A stretch of 64,000 nt of DNA from the NCBI GenBank assembly GCA_963789515.1, contig CAWBKW010000002.1, positions 310,001 to 374,000 on the forward strand, in the 5' to 3' direction. The position numbers and the translations under genes were made by a program. Within the stretch, counting starts at the first letter, position 1; every line of letters starts with the position of its first letter. The notes beneath the pieces were generated by a model, which did no database searches, was not told where the DNA came from, and worked only from the letters and a program-made list of their open reading frames with translations. The DNA comes from JBAXEO01 sp963789515. GTDB taxonomy: Bacteria > Actinomycetota > Coriobacteriia > Anaerosomatales > JAAXUF01. Shown piece after piece: positions 35,924-46,196 of the stretch.

Positions 35924-36622
35924 ATGACCGCCTACATCCATCCCACCGCGCTCGTGAATCCGGGCTTCGTGCCCGCGCCGTTCACGATCATCGACGAAGG
36001 CGCGGCCATCTTCGCCGACGTCAGGATCGGTTCCTTCGTGCGGGTGCACGCGGGTGCTCGCATCCACGAGGGCTGCGTCATCGGTGACCACGTGACCATC
36101 GGTGCCGGAGTCGAGCTGCACGATGGCGTCGTCGTTTCGGACTTCGCGTTCGTCGGCAAGGAACCGGACCGCTGGAGCGACAGCGAGACCGACTCGGAGC
36201 TTCCTACCGGCGCCTCGATCGGGGCGGGTTCCGCGATCGGGAGCCACGTCGTCATTCAGCTCGGCGCGACCCTGGGTCAAGGGTGCGAGGTAGGCGACAA
36301 CTCCGGAATCGCCGAGGAATGCGTTCTCGGAGACGACGTGCGGATCGAGCGGGGGGTGACCCTGGGGCGTGGAGTCAGCATCGGGGAAGGGGCGATCGTA
36401 GGCTCAGGAGCCTTCGTGGCGCCCGGTGTGGGAATCGCCGGGGGCGAGATCGTCGCGCCCGCCAGTGTCCGCGGGGCGTCCGTGCGGCGCGACGACGAGG
36501 TAACGAGTAGGTCACGCCCCGACTGCGGGAGGGTGCCTGGCAGCTCCCGCGGCACCTCGTTTGCTCAGGAGATGGCTTCCGCGACTTGCCCGGGCGTACC
36601 CGCGGCATGCGGCACACGGTAA
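35924..36622 (+). CDS. Hexapeptide-repeat acyl/acetyltransferase-like protein
   Basis: About 190 residues of left-handed beta-helix made of [LIV]-G-x4 hexapeptides (IHPTALVNPG, VRIGSFVRVHAGARIHEG, GAGVELHDGVVV), the fold of LpxA/WbpD-like CoA-dependent acyltransferases. It starts one base after the dehydrogenase stop, which suggests it acts on the UDP-uronate made there (inference). The last roughly 45 residues (after VRGASVRR) do not look like the fold and are Ser/Cys/Gly-rich. They may be read in the wrong frame: one wobble-type error near 36490 would end the protein at about 36505. Confidence 0.75.
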   Translation: MTAYIHPTALVNPGFVPAPFTIIDEGAAIFADVRIGSFVRVHAGARIHEGCVIGDHVTIGAGVELHDGVVVSDFAFVGKEPDRWSDSETDSELPTGASIGAGSAIGSHVVIQLGATLGQGCEVGDNSGIAEECVLGDDVRIERGVTLGRGVSIGEGAIVGSGAFVAPGVGIAGGEIVAPASVRGASVRRDDEVTSRSRPDCGRVPGSSRGTSFAQEMASATCPGVPAACGTR

Positions 36623-36682
36623 GATAGAGACAGCCGGGCGGCACGGTATGCCGTCGAGGCGTAGGGTATCGACAGGAGATGC

Positions 36683-38233
36683 ATGGGCAAGCACACACCA
36701 GGAGGCGCGTCTGGCGTTCCGGGGGGCGAGGGCAGACGCAGGGGCTCCGACGGCGGCAAGCGCCGAGTCCCTGCCGAGCGGCGTCGCACCCCCGGAGAGC
36801 GCACCACGTCAGCGGGCGCGCGCGGCGGTGCCGACTCCTACCAGCTTGAGGACGCGGCTTCTCGGCGAAGGGGATCGCTGGAGGCGGCACCGGCGCGCCT
36901 CAGGATGGAACGCGACCGTCGCCGGGCAGGTGCGAAACGGATCGCTGCCATCGTGGTCGCGGTCGTCGTGGTGCTGCTCGTGGTCGCGGGCGGAGGCGTG
37001 TTCGCCTACGCCCAGCACATCCAGAAGACCATGCAGAGCACCATCGTGAAGCAGCAGAAGCTCAACCCCGCCCTCAAGCCGGCCGAGCCCATGAAGCCGT
37101 TCACGCTGCTGCTTCTGGGTGCCGACCACCGCAAGGGTGAGACAGCGTACCGGACCGACACCATCATCTTCGCCAAGATCGACCCCCAGCAGAAGAAGGT
37201 CTGGCTGCTGTCGATTCCCCGTGACACGCAGGTGCTCATACCCAAGCACGGCTACGACAAGATCAACGCGTCGCATGCTCTGGGCGGTCCCGAGTTGACC
37301 ATCAAGACGGTGGAGGAGTTCACCGGTGTGCCCATCAACCACTACGTGGAGGTCAACTTCCAGGGCTTCCAGGGAGCAGTGGACGCGCTCGGTGGTGTGT
37401 GGGTGAACGTACCGCACGCCATCAACGACAAGAAGGCGGCGAGCCAGAGCGTCCACCAGCGTGCCGCCAAGATTCCTGCAGGCTACCAGCTCCTTGACGG
37501 CGAACATGCGCTCACCTTCGTCCGAACACGCGACTTCGCCGATGCTGACATCTCTCGGATGAAGGACCAGCAGATATTCTTCAAGGCCGTCGCGGACCAG
37601 ATGGCGAAGTCGACCGACGCTCACCAAGCTCATTCGCGCGATCAACGCGGCTGCCCCCTACATCCAGACCGACATGTCGCTCATGCAGATGATCAAGACG
37701 GCCGTCGCGCTCAAGGACGCCGGCTCGGCCAACATGTACACCGCCACGATCGACGGCGAATGGAAGAGCCCCTACATCTACACCAATGCGACGTTGAAGA
37801 AGAAGCTGCTCGCCGACGTCAAGGCGGGTCGCAGCTTCGAGCCGACCCCGTCCGCCCCCGCATCGTCCACGGCGGCCGCCAAGAAGAAGGCCGCTGCGAG
37901 CGCCGCAGCGAAGAAGCCGGCAGCGATCCAGGTGACCGTCCGCAACGGCGCCGGGATCTCGGGTATCGCCAAGCAGGCCGGTCTGATCCTCAAGGCGAAA
38001 GGCTTCACCGCTCGGCGAGACCGGGAACGCCAACCAGAGCGTCTACAAGAAGACGCTCGTGGTCTACAAGACCGACCGGGCGGCAGCCGAGCAGGTCGCG
38101 GCTGCGCTCATGCCGGGGATCGTCGATCGTGGAGAGCCGCGGGATGTACTCCTACCCGACGGAGATCCTCGTCGTTGTCGGCAAGGACTGGGACGCGAGC
38201 AAGATCCCTGTCGCCCAAGTCTTGACGAACTAG
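36683..38233 (+). CDS. LytR-CpsA-Psr (LCP) glycopolymer ligase (three frame breaks)
   Basis: Transfers undecaprenyl-linked glycopolymers to peptidoglycan outside the membrane. A basic, disordered N-terminus (1-90) precedes one TM helix (about 93-115) and the LCP domain with LLLGADHRKGE, RTDTIIFAKIDP, SIPRDTQVLIP and RTRDFADADISRMKDQQ. A Lys/Ala linker and a LytR_C domain (QVTVRNGAGISG) follow. Three breaks, each +1, restore the frame together: 37615-37616 AC[C/G], 38012-38013 GC[T/C] and 38118-38119 GG[G/A], all synonymous wobble pairs. The corrected protein is about 515 aa. It fits the surrounding glycan genes. Confidence 0.88.
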   Translation: MGKHTPGGASGVPGGEGRRRGSDGGKRRVPAERRRTPGERTTSAGARGGADSYQLEDAASRRRGSLEAAPARLRMERDRRRAGAKRIAAIVVAVVVVLLVVAGGGVFAYAQHIQKTMQSTIVKQQKLNPALKPAEPMKPFTLLLLGADHRKGETAYRTDTIIFAKIDPQQKKVWLLSIPRDTQVLIPKHGYDKINASHALGGPELTIKTVEEFTGVPINHYVEVNFQGFQGAVDALGGVWVNVPHAINDKKAASQSVHQRAAKIPAGYQLLDGEHALTFVRTRDFADADISRMKDQQIFFKAVADQMAKSTDAHQAHSRDQRGCPLHPDRHVAHADDQDGRRAQGRRLGQHVHRHDRRRMEEPLHLHQCDVEEEAARRRQGGSQLRADPVRPRIVHGGRQEEGRCERRSEEAGSDPGDRPQRRRDLGYRQAGRSDPQGERLHRSARPGTPTRASTRRRSWSTRPTGRQPSRSRLRSCRGSSIVESRGMYSYPTEILVVVGKDWDASKIPVAQVLTN

Positions 38234-38286
38234 CCCATGCCGATGCGTGACTCCTGCCGACGTACCGCGTCGAGGGCGGGCGCCTA

Positions 38287-39673
38287 GTGGGTGCGGAGAC
38301 GGCGCCGCGTCGCGGGCTCGGACTCAAGCGCTTGGGCAGCAACGCGAGCATGACGTTCGTCGCGAACCTCGCGGCCGCGGGAATCGGGTTCGGACTGTCG
38401 ATCCTGCTCACTCGTGGGCTCGGAACCCAGGGTTTGGGCACGTACGCGCTCGCGCTCCTGCTCCCCAACACGATGGTGTTGTTGCTCGAGTTCGGGATCA
38501 CCTACGCCAATGTCTACTACATCGGCCGAGGTGACGTGAACGCACGCGAGGTCATGCGTGCCAACCTCTGGATATGGGGCTTCGTCACGGTGATGGGGCT
38601 GGTCGCCGCCGGAGCCATCATCTACTTCAAGGGCGCCCAGTGGTTCCCCGGCATCCCGACCGCGATGATGATCGTCGCGATATTCTCCTTCCCACCCAAT
38701 CTGCTTCAGTTCTACTGCCGCTCGATCCTCCAGGGCTACCAGGACTTCCGCCGCTACAACTACCTCACGGTCATCGTCGCAGCTGACGACTTCTGGTTCT
38801 CTCGGCCGTGCTCATCCTCGGTGTTCCATCTGGGTGTCGGCGCGGCGCTCGGCGCGTTCTTGGTCGGGCAGCTGCTCTCGCTGCTCTTCACGGTCATCGC
38901 CCTGGCGCCGTACTTGAAGAGGACTCCCAAGGACGAGGTCCGCGAGCACTGGTGGACGTACGGCCGTCACGCGGTCAGCTATGGATGGAAGCAGCACCTC
39001 GGGGCGGTGGTCGCGTTCGTCAACTACCGCGTCGACCTCTTCTTCGTCAACCTGATGCTCAGTCCGGCCACGGCCGGTGTGTACTACATCGCCATCCAGC
39101 TGGGCGAGAGCATGTGGATGATCTCGAAGGTCGTCAGCACGGTGCTGCTGCCTCGTCTCGCGGAGCTCCACGGCGAGGAGCAGACGCGTCTCGAGCTGAC
39201 ACCGCTCATCACGCGGCTCGTGTTCTGCTTCACGGCGGCTGCGGCCGTGGTCGTCGCGCTGCTCTCCCCTTTGATCGTCCAGCTTGTGGGGACCGGAGGC
39301 GACCATGGCGGCCAACGCACTCGTCTGGCTGCTCCCCGGAATCGTGATGGGGGCCGCGACCCGCATCGTCGCCTACGACTTCTCGGCCCGCGGCAAGCCG
39401 ATCTACAACTCGTACCTATCCATCGTCGTGATGGTCATCAACGTCATCGCGAACCTGATCCTCATCCCGCGGCTCGGCATGATCGGCGGAGCGATCTCGA
39501 CCACGATCGCCTACACCTTCAACTCCATCGCGACGGCGGTCCTCTACCGTCGTTTCAGCGACCTCCCGACATGGAAGCTGTTCATAATGCAGCGTGAGGA
39601 CTTCGCGCTCCTCGGCGATGCAGGCGTGATCGCCATGAACAGGTTCCGGAGAAGGGGGGACGGACGTGGGTAG
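38287..39673 (+). CDS. Polysaccharide flippase, MATE/MOP superfamily (four frame breaks)
   Basis: Wzx-like membrane protein that moves lipid-linked glycan units outward. The corrected protein is about 460 aa with 12-14 TM helices; it starts with ASMTFVANLAAAGIGFGLSILLTRGLG. Breaks: 38784-38785 GC[T/G], 38788-38789 AC[G/A], 38822-38823 GG[T/G] and 39291-39292 GG[G/A]. After correction the third TM block reads VIVAATLLVLSAVLILGFHLG and the later part LVGPEATMAANALVWLLPG, both far more membrane-like than the raw reading. GTG start. The stop overlaps the next glycosyltransferase by 8 bp. Confidence 0.85.
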
Positions 39674-40865
39674 CGAGAATCCGGCGCACGTCCTGCTCAT
39701 CCCTTCGTGGTACGCCACCTCGTCCAATCCGGTCGGCGGCTCGTTCTTCCGCGAGCAGGCCCGTGCCCTGGCTCGCGCAGGGCATCGTGTCGGAGTGATC
39801 GCGCCCAACCTGCGCTCGGTGCGCGAACTCCCCGCGGGGCTCGTCGGCGCGACCCGTGGCATCGAGTTCGAGGACGACGACGGCATCGCGACGTACCGCC
39901 TTGAAGGCGCGCAGCTCCTGCCCGGCCTCAAGCCCGCGAACGACCGCGCCTGGATCTCGGCCGGCCGCAAGCTGTTCGCTCGCTACCTCGCCGAGCAGGG
40001 CCGGCCCGACGTCCTGCATGCGCATGCCACGTTCATGGCCGGCATCGTCGGCGCGGAGCTGAAGCGCGAGAGCGGGATCCCGCTCGTCATCACCGAGCAC
40101 AGCACCGTGTACCAGCGACGTCCGATTCCCGAGTTTCAGCTCGAAGAGGCGCGTGCGGCGCTGGTCCTCGCCGACGCACGGCTGGTGGTCAGTCCTCAGC
40201 TCGGCGCGGCGATGGAGCAGGTTGTCGGTGAGGCGGCCTGCCCGTGGGAATGGGTCCCCAACGTCGTGGATTCGGCGTTCCTCGACGCGGAACTCCGCTC
40301 AGAGCGGAAGCCCGGTCCCTTCCGGTTCCTCAACGTCGCCTTCCTCCATGAGAAGAAGGGTCACGCCGATCTCCTCGCCGCGTTCGCGGATCGCTTTGGC
40401 GGCGACCAGGCTGTCGAACTGCGCATCGGGGGCGACGGGCCCGAGCGCGAGAGACTGCGCGAGGATGCCCGGGCCCTCGGAATCGCCGAGCAGGTCGTCT
40501 GGCTTGGAGCGCTCGATCGCCTGGCTGTTCGCGATGAGATGCTGGCGGCGGACGTCTTCGTACTGCCGAGTCGCCTCGAGACGTTCGGGGTCGTGTTGAT
40601 CGAGGCGCTGGCATGCGGTCTTCCCGTCATCGCTACGAGCTCCGGGGGTCCCGAATGCGTCATCGTCGACGGGGACGGCGTGCTGGTTCCGGTAGGCGAT
40701 GTCAGTGCGCTCGGAGCTGCGATGGAGGAGCTGAAGGGCGGCATCATCGGATTCGACGCCGGCGCCATCCGTAGCAGATGTGCCGCCCGCTTCGGAGAGC
40801 CTGCACTCCTCGGCAAGCTCGAGCGCGTCTACGCTCGGGTCACGGCCCGAGGGGGCACGCCGTGA
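39666..40865 (+). CDS. Glycosyltransferase family 4
   Basis: 399-aa GT-B glycosyltransferase. N-terminal domain begins HVLLIPSWYATSSNPVGGSFF, the common opening of GT4 enzymes in surface glycan clusters. The C-terminal nucleotide-sugar domain has GGDGPERERL and the E-x7-E motif SRLETFGVVLIEALACGLPV. Donor and acceptor are unknown. GTG start inside the flippase end. Confidence 0.9.
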   Translation: MGSENPAHVLLIPSWYATSSNPVGGSFFREQARALARAGHRVGVIAPNLRSVRELPAGLVGATRGIEFEDDDGIATYRLEGAQLLPGLKPANDRAWISAGRKLFARYLAEQGRPDVLHAHATFMAGIVGAELKRESGIPLVITEHSTVYQRRPIPEFQLEEARAALVLADARLVVSPQLGAAMEQVVGEAACPWEWVPNVVDSAFLDAELRSERKPGPFRFLNVAFLHEKKGHADLLAAFADRFGGDQAVELRIGGDGPERERLREDARALGIAEQVVWLGALDRLAVRDEMLAADVFVLPSRLETFGVVLIEALACGLPVIATSSGGPECVIVDGDGVLVPVGDVSALGAAMEELKGGIIGFDAGAIRSRCAARFGEPALLGKLERVYARVTARGGTP

Positions 40866-40920
40866 GTACCGCACGGAGCGGCGCCGAGTCCCCGGGCAGG
40901 TCGCCAACGGTGCGGTTCGC

Positions 40921-40948
40921 TTGACGAGGATTGCCTCGCGCCTAGAAT
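40921..40948 (+). promoter_or_regulatory. Promoter within the glycan locus
   Basis: TTGACG (40921-40926) and TAGAAT (40943-40948), 16-bp spacer, 57 bp before the DUF4330 gene. This is one of the best sigma-70-like promoters in the window. Confidence 0.65.
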
Positions 40949-41004
40949 TGCCACTACGGACGTCCTGTGCGACGTCCGCCTGACACTCTCCACTGGAGGC
41001 TTTT

Positions 41005-41511
41005 GTGCAGATCTTCGACAGGAAGTACCGGCTGTTCGGCATCATCAACCCCATCGACCTGCTCGTCGTCGTCGCGCTGATCGTGGCCGGCCTGGTCGCC
41101 TGGAAGCTTCTGTGGGGCGGGAGCAACACGGCAGTGCCTGTGGCCAAGCTCCAGGATGTCGAGTACACCATCATGTGCAGCCCGATACGCAACTACTCCG
41201 ACGGCATGGTCCGGGTCGGGGATCCGGTCTCGACCAAGACCTCGGGTGCCACGATCGGGAACATCGTGTCCGTGGAGACCAGCCCGACTCCGGGCGATGT
41301 GTTCAACCTCAAGACCGGCCAGATCCAAGGGTACGGCAGCACATTCTTCACCGACGTCTACATTCGCGTGAAGGCGAAGGGGGACCCGACGGCGACCGGC
41401 GTGAGTGTGGGAAACACCCAGATTCGCAACAACGAACTCATCCAAGCTGTCACCCCCACGTTTCAGTGCGACACCGCAATCGTGACCGACCTCAAGTTCG
41501 ACGGCGAGTAG
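41005..41511 (+). CDS. DUF4330 membrane-anchored protein
   Basis: 168 aa. A short cytoplasmic start (FDRKYRLFGIINPIDL) is followed by one TM helix (about 17-35) and an extracytoplasmic beta-rich domain. This matches the DUF4330 family, found beside polysaccharide genes in actinobacteria and cyanobacteria; no activity is known. GTG start after GGAGGC. The next gene follows 3 bp downstream. Confidence 0.82.
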   Translation: MQIFDRKYRLFGIINPIDLLVVVALIVAGLVAWKLLWGGSNTAVPVAKLQDVEYTIMCSPIRNYSDGMVRVGDPVSTKTSGATIGNIVSVETSPTPGDVFNLKTGQIQGYGSTFFTDVYIRVKAKGDPTATGVSVGNTQIRNNELIQAVTPTFQCDTAIVTDLKFDGE

Positions 41512-41514
41512 CGG

Positions 41515-42988
41515 GTGGCGTTTCGGATGACCGAGTCCCATGCGCGGAGCGTCGCGGCGATCGGTCTGATCCTGCTCATCGTCGCGGTCACCGCCACCGG
41601 CCGAACCATTGGGATCGGGCCGGTGTCGGCTGACACCATCGTGCTGGGGGTGCCGCTAGCGATCCTGCTCTGCCTACCGTACGTGCGGTATCGAGGCGTC
41701 GCTTCTGCGCCGTCCTATCTGCTCGGCCCCGCCGCCCTCCTGTTCATGCTGGGGGCCGTGCTGAGTGTCGCCTGGAACGGTGCGAATGCGGACTCGTATC
41801 TGACCGTCGTGCGCTACGCCTCCTACCTCCTGCTGGCGTTCGTCGTCTCGATCGTCACGCAGGACGCGGCGTTCCGGCGACTGATCCTGTGGATCTTGGC
41901 GCTCAGCTGCGCGGTGACGGCGGTGCTCGCCTTCCAGCAGTTCTTGAACCCTCCTCCGTTGATTCCGGGCGAGGCGTATCTCGGCGCGGACATCAAGACC
42001 CGCGTCGCGGGCACGTTCTACAACTCGAACTTCTACGCCGAGTACCTGGTGCTCATGGCGGGCGTCGTCATCGCGCTGGTCCTGACCGAGAAGCGATGGG
42101 GGCGGCTGATCGCCGGCGCCATCGGCATCGGCGGGGTGGTGGCGCTCTTCCTGACCTACACCCGCGGCAGCTGGCTGGCGTTGGCCGTCGGCCTCGTCGT
42201 CTTCATCGTTCTGACCGACATCCGCTACCTCGTTCTGCTCGCCGCAGGCGGCGTCGTGGCGGTCGTCGCGGTACCCGGAGTGCTCACTCGTCTGTCCGCC
42301 TCGACCGCCAATGAGAAGACCGCGAGTTTCCGGCTGGGGCTGTGGAAGGTCGCCGGCGAGACGATCAGGCGCCATCCCGTGTTCGGAGTGGGAGTCGGTG
42401 ACTTCCTTCGTGGCTACCGTGAGGTCGTCACGACGCGAGCTGATCTCTACGTCGGGTACCTGGGGTTCGGTGCGCACAACGCCTACTTCGCACTTCTCGC
42501 CGAGATCGGTGTGGTCGGCGGGCTCGCGTTCCTGGTCCTGACGCTCACCTACGCGACAAAGGGGCTGTTCGTGGCAACCCGCGAGGGCGTCAGCCACGAA
42601 GTCAAGTACACGGCTCTCGGCTTGAGCGTCGGGCTCATCGGCGTTCGTCGTCAACACGTTCACGAGCAACACGTTCCAGCATCCTCAGCCGGCGCTGTTC
42701 TTCTGGATCATCTCGGGCATCGTGGCGGGCCTGGGCACCGGCTTGTGGCAGGCGGACGTCAGGCCCCAGCCTTGCGTGGTCATCCGGGAGGAGGGGCTTG
42801 TCGGCGGCTCAGCGTTCACGTCGTGGGTGAGACGCGTGCGCTGTGCCACCGACACGTTCTGGCGTCAGAGCTACGCCTTCTCCCGGCTCGCCGTCCCGCG
42901 CGGCCCGCAAGCCGGCTGGTACGAGTCGAGCTTCTTCATGCGGGCGATCTTCGGCTCAGCCGGCTCTGACGCCCGGAAGAGCGGCTGA
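41515..42988 (+). CDS. O-antigen ligase / Wzy-type polymerase (one frame break)
   Basis: Polytopic membrane protein with 10-12 TM helices and a large extracytoplasmic loop. The O-antigen-ligase signature HPVFGVGVGDFLRGYREV...GAHNAYFALLAEIGVVGG is present (about residues 285-335). The frame breaks at 42636-42637, where CT[C/A] shows both wobble bases of Leu. Repair gives GLSVGLSAFVVNTFTSNTFQ and a normal last helix, LFFWIISGIVAGLGTGL. It either polymerises the repeat unit or ligates the glycan; sequence does not decide. Confidence 0.85.
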
Positions 42989-43031
42989 ACCCGATGGCTC
43001 GTGCGAGAGCCGCCCGCGCAGGGGGGATCAC

Positions 43032-43982
43032 ATGCGCTTCTCGGTAGTGGTGCCCGCCTACAATGCGGCCGGCACACTCGAGACGACCGTGCGCTCGGCG
43101 CTGGAGCAGGGCCTCGACGAGCTTCGAGGTCGTCATCTCCGACGACGGCTCCACCGACGACACGCTCGCCGTAGCTCGATCGCTCGCGGCCGCCGACTCG
43201 CGGGTCAGCGTCGTGACCGCCGAGAACGGCGGCTGCGCCGCTGCGCGCAACCGGGGATTCGAGGCGGCCCGCGGCGAGTACTGCGTGCTGCTGGACTCCG
43301 ATGATCGGCTCATGGCCGACTACCTGTCGGCCATGTCGGCATTCATCGACGCGAGGCCCGGTTTCGACATCTACTCCTGCAACGGCACGCGCCTCATGGC
43401 CGACGGGCTGTCCGAGCCGTTCCTCTCGGGCTCGGCGTACTCGCGCGAGACCTCGTGGACGCTCGACGACATCATCATCGTCAACCACATCTACGTCACC
43501 GCAGTCGTCCGGCGCGATCTTTGGGAGCGTGTCGGCGGCTTCACGACGGGTCTCCGCTACGCCGAGGACTACGACTTCTGGTTGCGAGCGCTCGCGCTCG
43601 GCGCCCGCCAGATCTACACCCCGCAGCGACTGGCCGTCTACATGGAACGGGTGGGCGGCAAGTCCAAGACACCGGATGGCGCACGCCGAGACGCAGATCG
43701 GCATCTTCACGCGCCTTGCGGCGATGCCTGAACTCAACGACGACGCAGCGCGAGTTGTGCGCCAAGAAGCTCGAGCTGCTCCACACGCGGATCGCGCGCG
43801 TGGAGCTCGAGGCACGCCTGCAGCGCGGGCAGTACGCCGGTGCGCGCCGGGAGTACCTCGGTGTGCGTTCGGCCTACAACTCCCAGGCGATGTACGCGGC
43901 GGGCCTGGCGCTCATGCTGGTCAGCCCCCGGCTCTATGCGCGCGTGTTCCGCAGTCGTGACGCCCGGAGGAAGGCCTCATGA
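43032..43982 (+). CDS. Glycosyltransferase family 2 (three frame breaks)
   Basis: GT-A glycosyltransferase of about 315 aa. N-terminus FSVVVPAYNAAGTLETTVRSAL, nucleotide-binding ISDDGSTDDT, metal-binding LDSDDRLM and a later EDYDFWLR (ED motif) are intact. Breaks, all synonymous wobble pairs: 43115-43116 CT[C/G], 43671-43672 AC[A/C], 43747-43748 GC[A/G]. After correction the C-terminal helical part reads KTRMAHAETQIGIF and ELNDDARELCAKKLELLHTRI. The stop overlaps the next gene's ATG. Confidence 0.86.
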
Positions 43983-45092
43983 GCGGGGCACCTGCCGAGA
44001 GGCCGCTTCGGGTCCTCATGCTCTCGAACATGTACCCGTCGGCCGAGGAGCCCGGCTACGGATCGTTCATTCAGCGGCAGGAGCGCGAACTGACCGATCG
44101 CTTCGGAGTCGAGATCAAGCTCATCGCAACCCCGCGGCGCGGAGAGGGTATGGCGAACTTCGCGAAGTACGCGTGGCTGCTGTGGCAGACCCTCTCGGCG
44201 ACGGTTCTGGGCGGCTACGACATCGTGCACGCCCACTACCTGATGCCCGTAGCCGCCTTCGCGCTCATTCCCGCCGGTCTGCGGCGAAAGCCGCTCGTCC
44301 TCACCGCTCACGGCACCGACATCTTCTCGGGGACGGTCTGGCCCTGGCGGCCGCTCATCGCGCGGGCGCTTCGTTCGGCGTGCGGCATCATCGTGGTGTC
44401 GGAGTTCCTCGCCGAGCGCCTCGCCGAGAACTTCGGCATCGCGCAGGTGCCGGGGCGCGAGTTCGTCATCGCCAACATGGGGGTCAACACCGAGCGCTTC
44501 ACTCCGGGTGATGCCGCCTCGCTCAAGGCGGCGGCCGGGATTCCCGCCAGCGCCGCGCACCTTCTCTTCGTCGGCAACTTCGTCGAGCAGAAGGGCGTCG
44601 TCGACCTCGCGCGCGCGCTCGTCAAGCTCGCCGAGCGGGGAGTGGAGTTCCGCGCGACGATGCTGGGGCACGGCCCGGAGATGACCGAGGTCCTGCGAAT
44701 CGTCGAGCCGCTGGGCGAGACCGTGCAGTTCCGCACGGTCATCTCGCATGCGATGCTCGTCGACGTGTTCCGCTCGGCCGACCTGTTCGTCCTGCCGTCA
44801 CGCCGCGAAGGCGTCGGTCTCCTCGTCTGCCTCGAGTCGTTGTCCTGTGGCGTGCCCGTCGTCGCGGGACGGGCGGGTGGCCTGCCCGAGATCGTCCACG
44901 ACGGCGAGAACGGTGTACTCGTCGAACCAGCCGACCCCGATGCACTCGCCGACACGATCCAAGGCCTGATCGAGGATCCCGAACGGCGCTCGGCCCTCGC
45001 GGCGGCCGCCCGTGCCAGTGCTCTGCCGTACAGTGAGTCCGCTCAGGCTGCGCAAGGTTCACAGGGTCTACGAGGAGTGTGCTCGCAGCTGA
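43979..45092 (+). CDS. Glycosyltransferase family 4 (one frame break)
   Basis: GT-B enzyme of about 370 aa. MLSNMYPSAEEPGYGSFIQRQ opens the acceptor domain; HGTDIFSG and the donor motif REGVGLLVCLESLSCGVPVVAG follow. The spacing between the two Glu is eight instead of the usual seven residues. Near the end GC[G/C] at 45052-45053 breaks the frame. Correction gives SAQAAKVHRVYEECARS and a stop at 45090-45092 that overlaps the next ATG by one base. Uncorrected, it fuses with the DUF354 gene into a false 723-aa frame. Confidence 0.87.
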
Positions 45093-46106
45093 TGCGCATC
45101 TGGATCGACATCACCAACTCGCCGCACGTGCTCTTCTTCGACCCCATCATCCGCGACCTGACCGACGCCGGGCATGAGGTGTCCGTGACCGCGCGGGACT
45201 ACGCGCAGACCGTGGACCTGCTCGCTCAGAAGCGGATCTCGCTACTCGCTCATCGGCAGGCATCGCGGAGCCCACGCGTCGGCGAAGGCGATCGGGCTCC
45301 TGAGCCGTTCGACGGCGCTGATCGCCTACGGGCGCGGCAAGCGCTTCGACGTCGCGTTCAGCCACAACTCCAACGACCTGGCCGTGGCGGCCTGGATCCT
45401 GCGGATCCCGCACCTCGTGGTGCACGACTACGAGCACGCCAAGACCTCGTATGCGGTCAACGCCCGTCTGGCGACCCGCATCCTGGTGCCGGAGGCCATT
45501 CCGACGGCCGCGATCGTCGCGCACGGGGCACGGCCCGCCAAGGTCGGTCACTTCCCCGGGCTCAAGGAGCACGTCTACCTGGGGCCGGACACTCCGGCCG
45601 AGGATCTGAGGGAGCTCCTCGGCGCCACCGGCGACCGGGTGCTGGCCGTGCTCCGGCCTCCCGCGACGATGTCCGCGTATCACCTCGGCTTCGGCAACGA
45701 GCTCTTCTCGCAGCTCATCTCGGCGATCGGCGAGCGGGACGACGTGGCCGGGGTGCTCGTGCCCCGCACCAAGGCCCAGGCCGCGGAGCTCATACCCACG
45801 CTTCCGAAGAACGTGTTCGTGCCCGACGGCGTCCTGGATGGCCCGTCGCTCATCAGCAGCGCCGATCTCGTCGTCTCGGCGGGCGGCACGATGAACCGCG
45901 AGGCCGCCGTACTCGGCACTCCGGCCTACACGGTGTTCGCGGGAAAGCAGGGCGCGGTCGACGACGATCTGATCAGGCGGGGACTGCTCGTCGACGCGCA
46001 GGAAGTCGCCGACGTGAGGTTCGTCCGCAAGCAGCCCACGGGCGGCTGGATCGTCGAGAACCGCAGCGGGATCCTCGACGAGCTCTACCGGCTCGCCCGG
46101 GGCTGA
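45092..46106 (+). CDS. DUF354 family protein (one frame break)
   Basis: About 337 aa. The start MRIWIDITNSPHVLFFDP and later AFSHNSNDLAVAAWI, HDYEHAKTSYA and VSAGGTMNREAAVLGTPAYTVFAGK identify DUF354, a family with a GT-B-like fold and unknown activity, often in glycan clusters of archaea and bacteria. The break is at 45244-45248, where either CT[A/C] or CT[C/G] fits. Repair gives SLIGRHRGAHASAKAIGLLSR. ATG overlaps the preceding stop. Confidence 0.82.
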
Positions 46107-46196
46107 GGGCGGCGGCTGGAAGCCACGCGGCTTTCGGGCATAGTCCCTAGCAGCGCACCGATCACAGCGTCCCCAGCCGCCGAGGAGGCCTTGCTC

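Noticed and set aside
43979..46150. A 723-aa glycosyltransferase fused to another enzyme
   Set aside because: The fusion exists only because of a wobble-type error at 45052-45053 and another near 45245. Correction gives a GT4 ending at 45092 and a DUF354 protein starting at the overlapping ATG.
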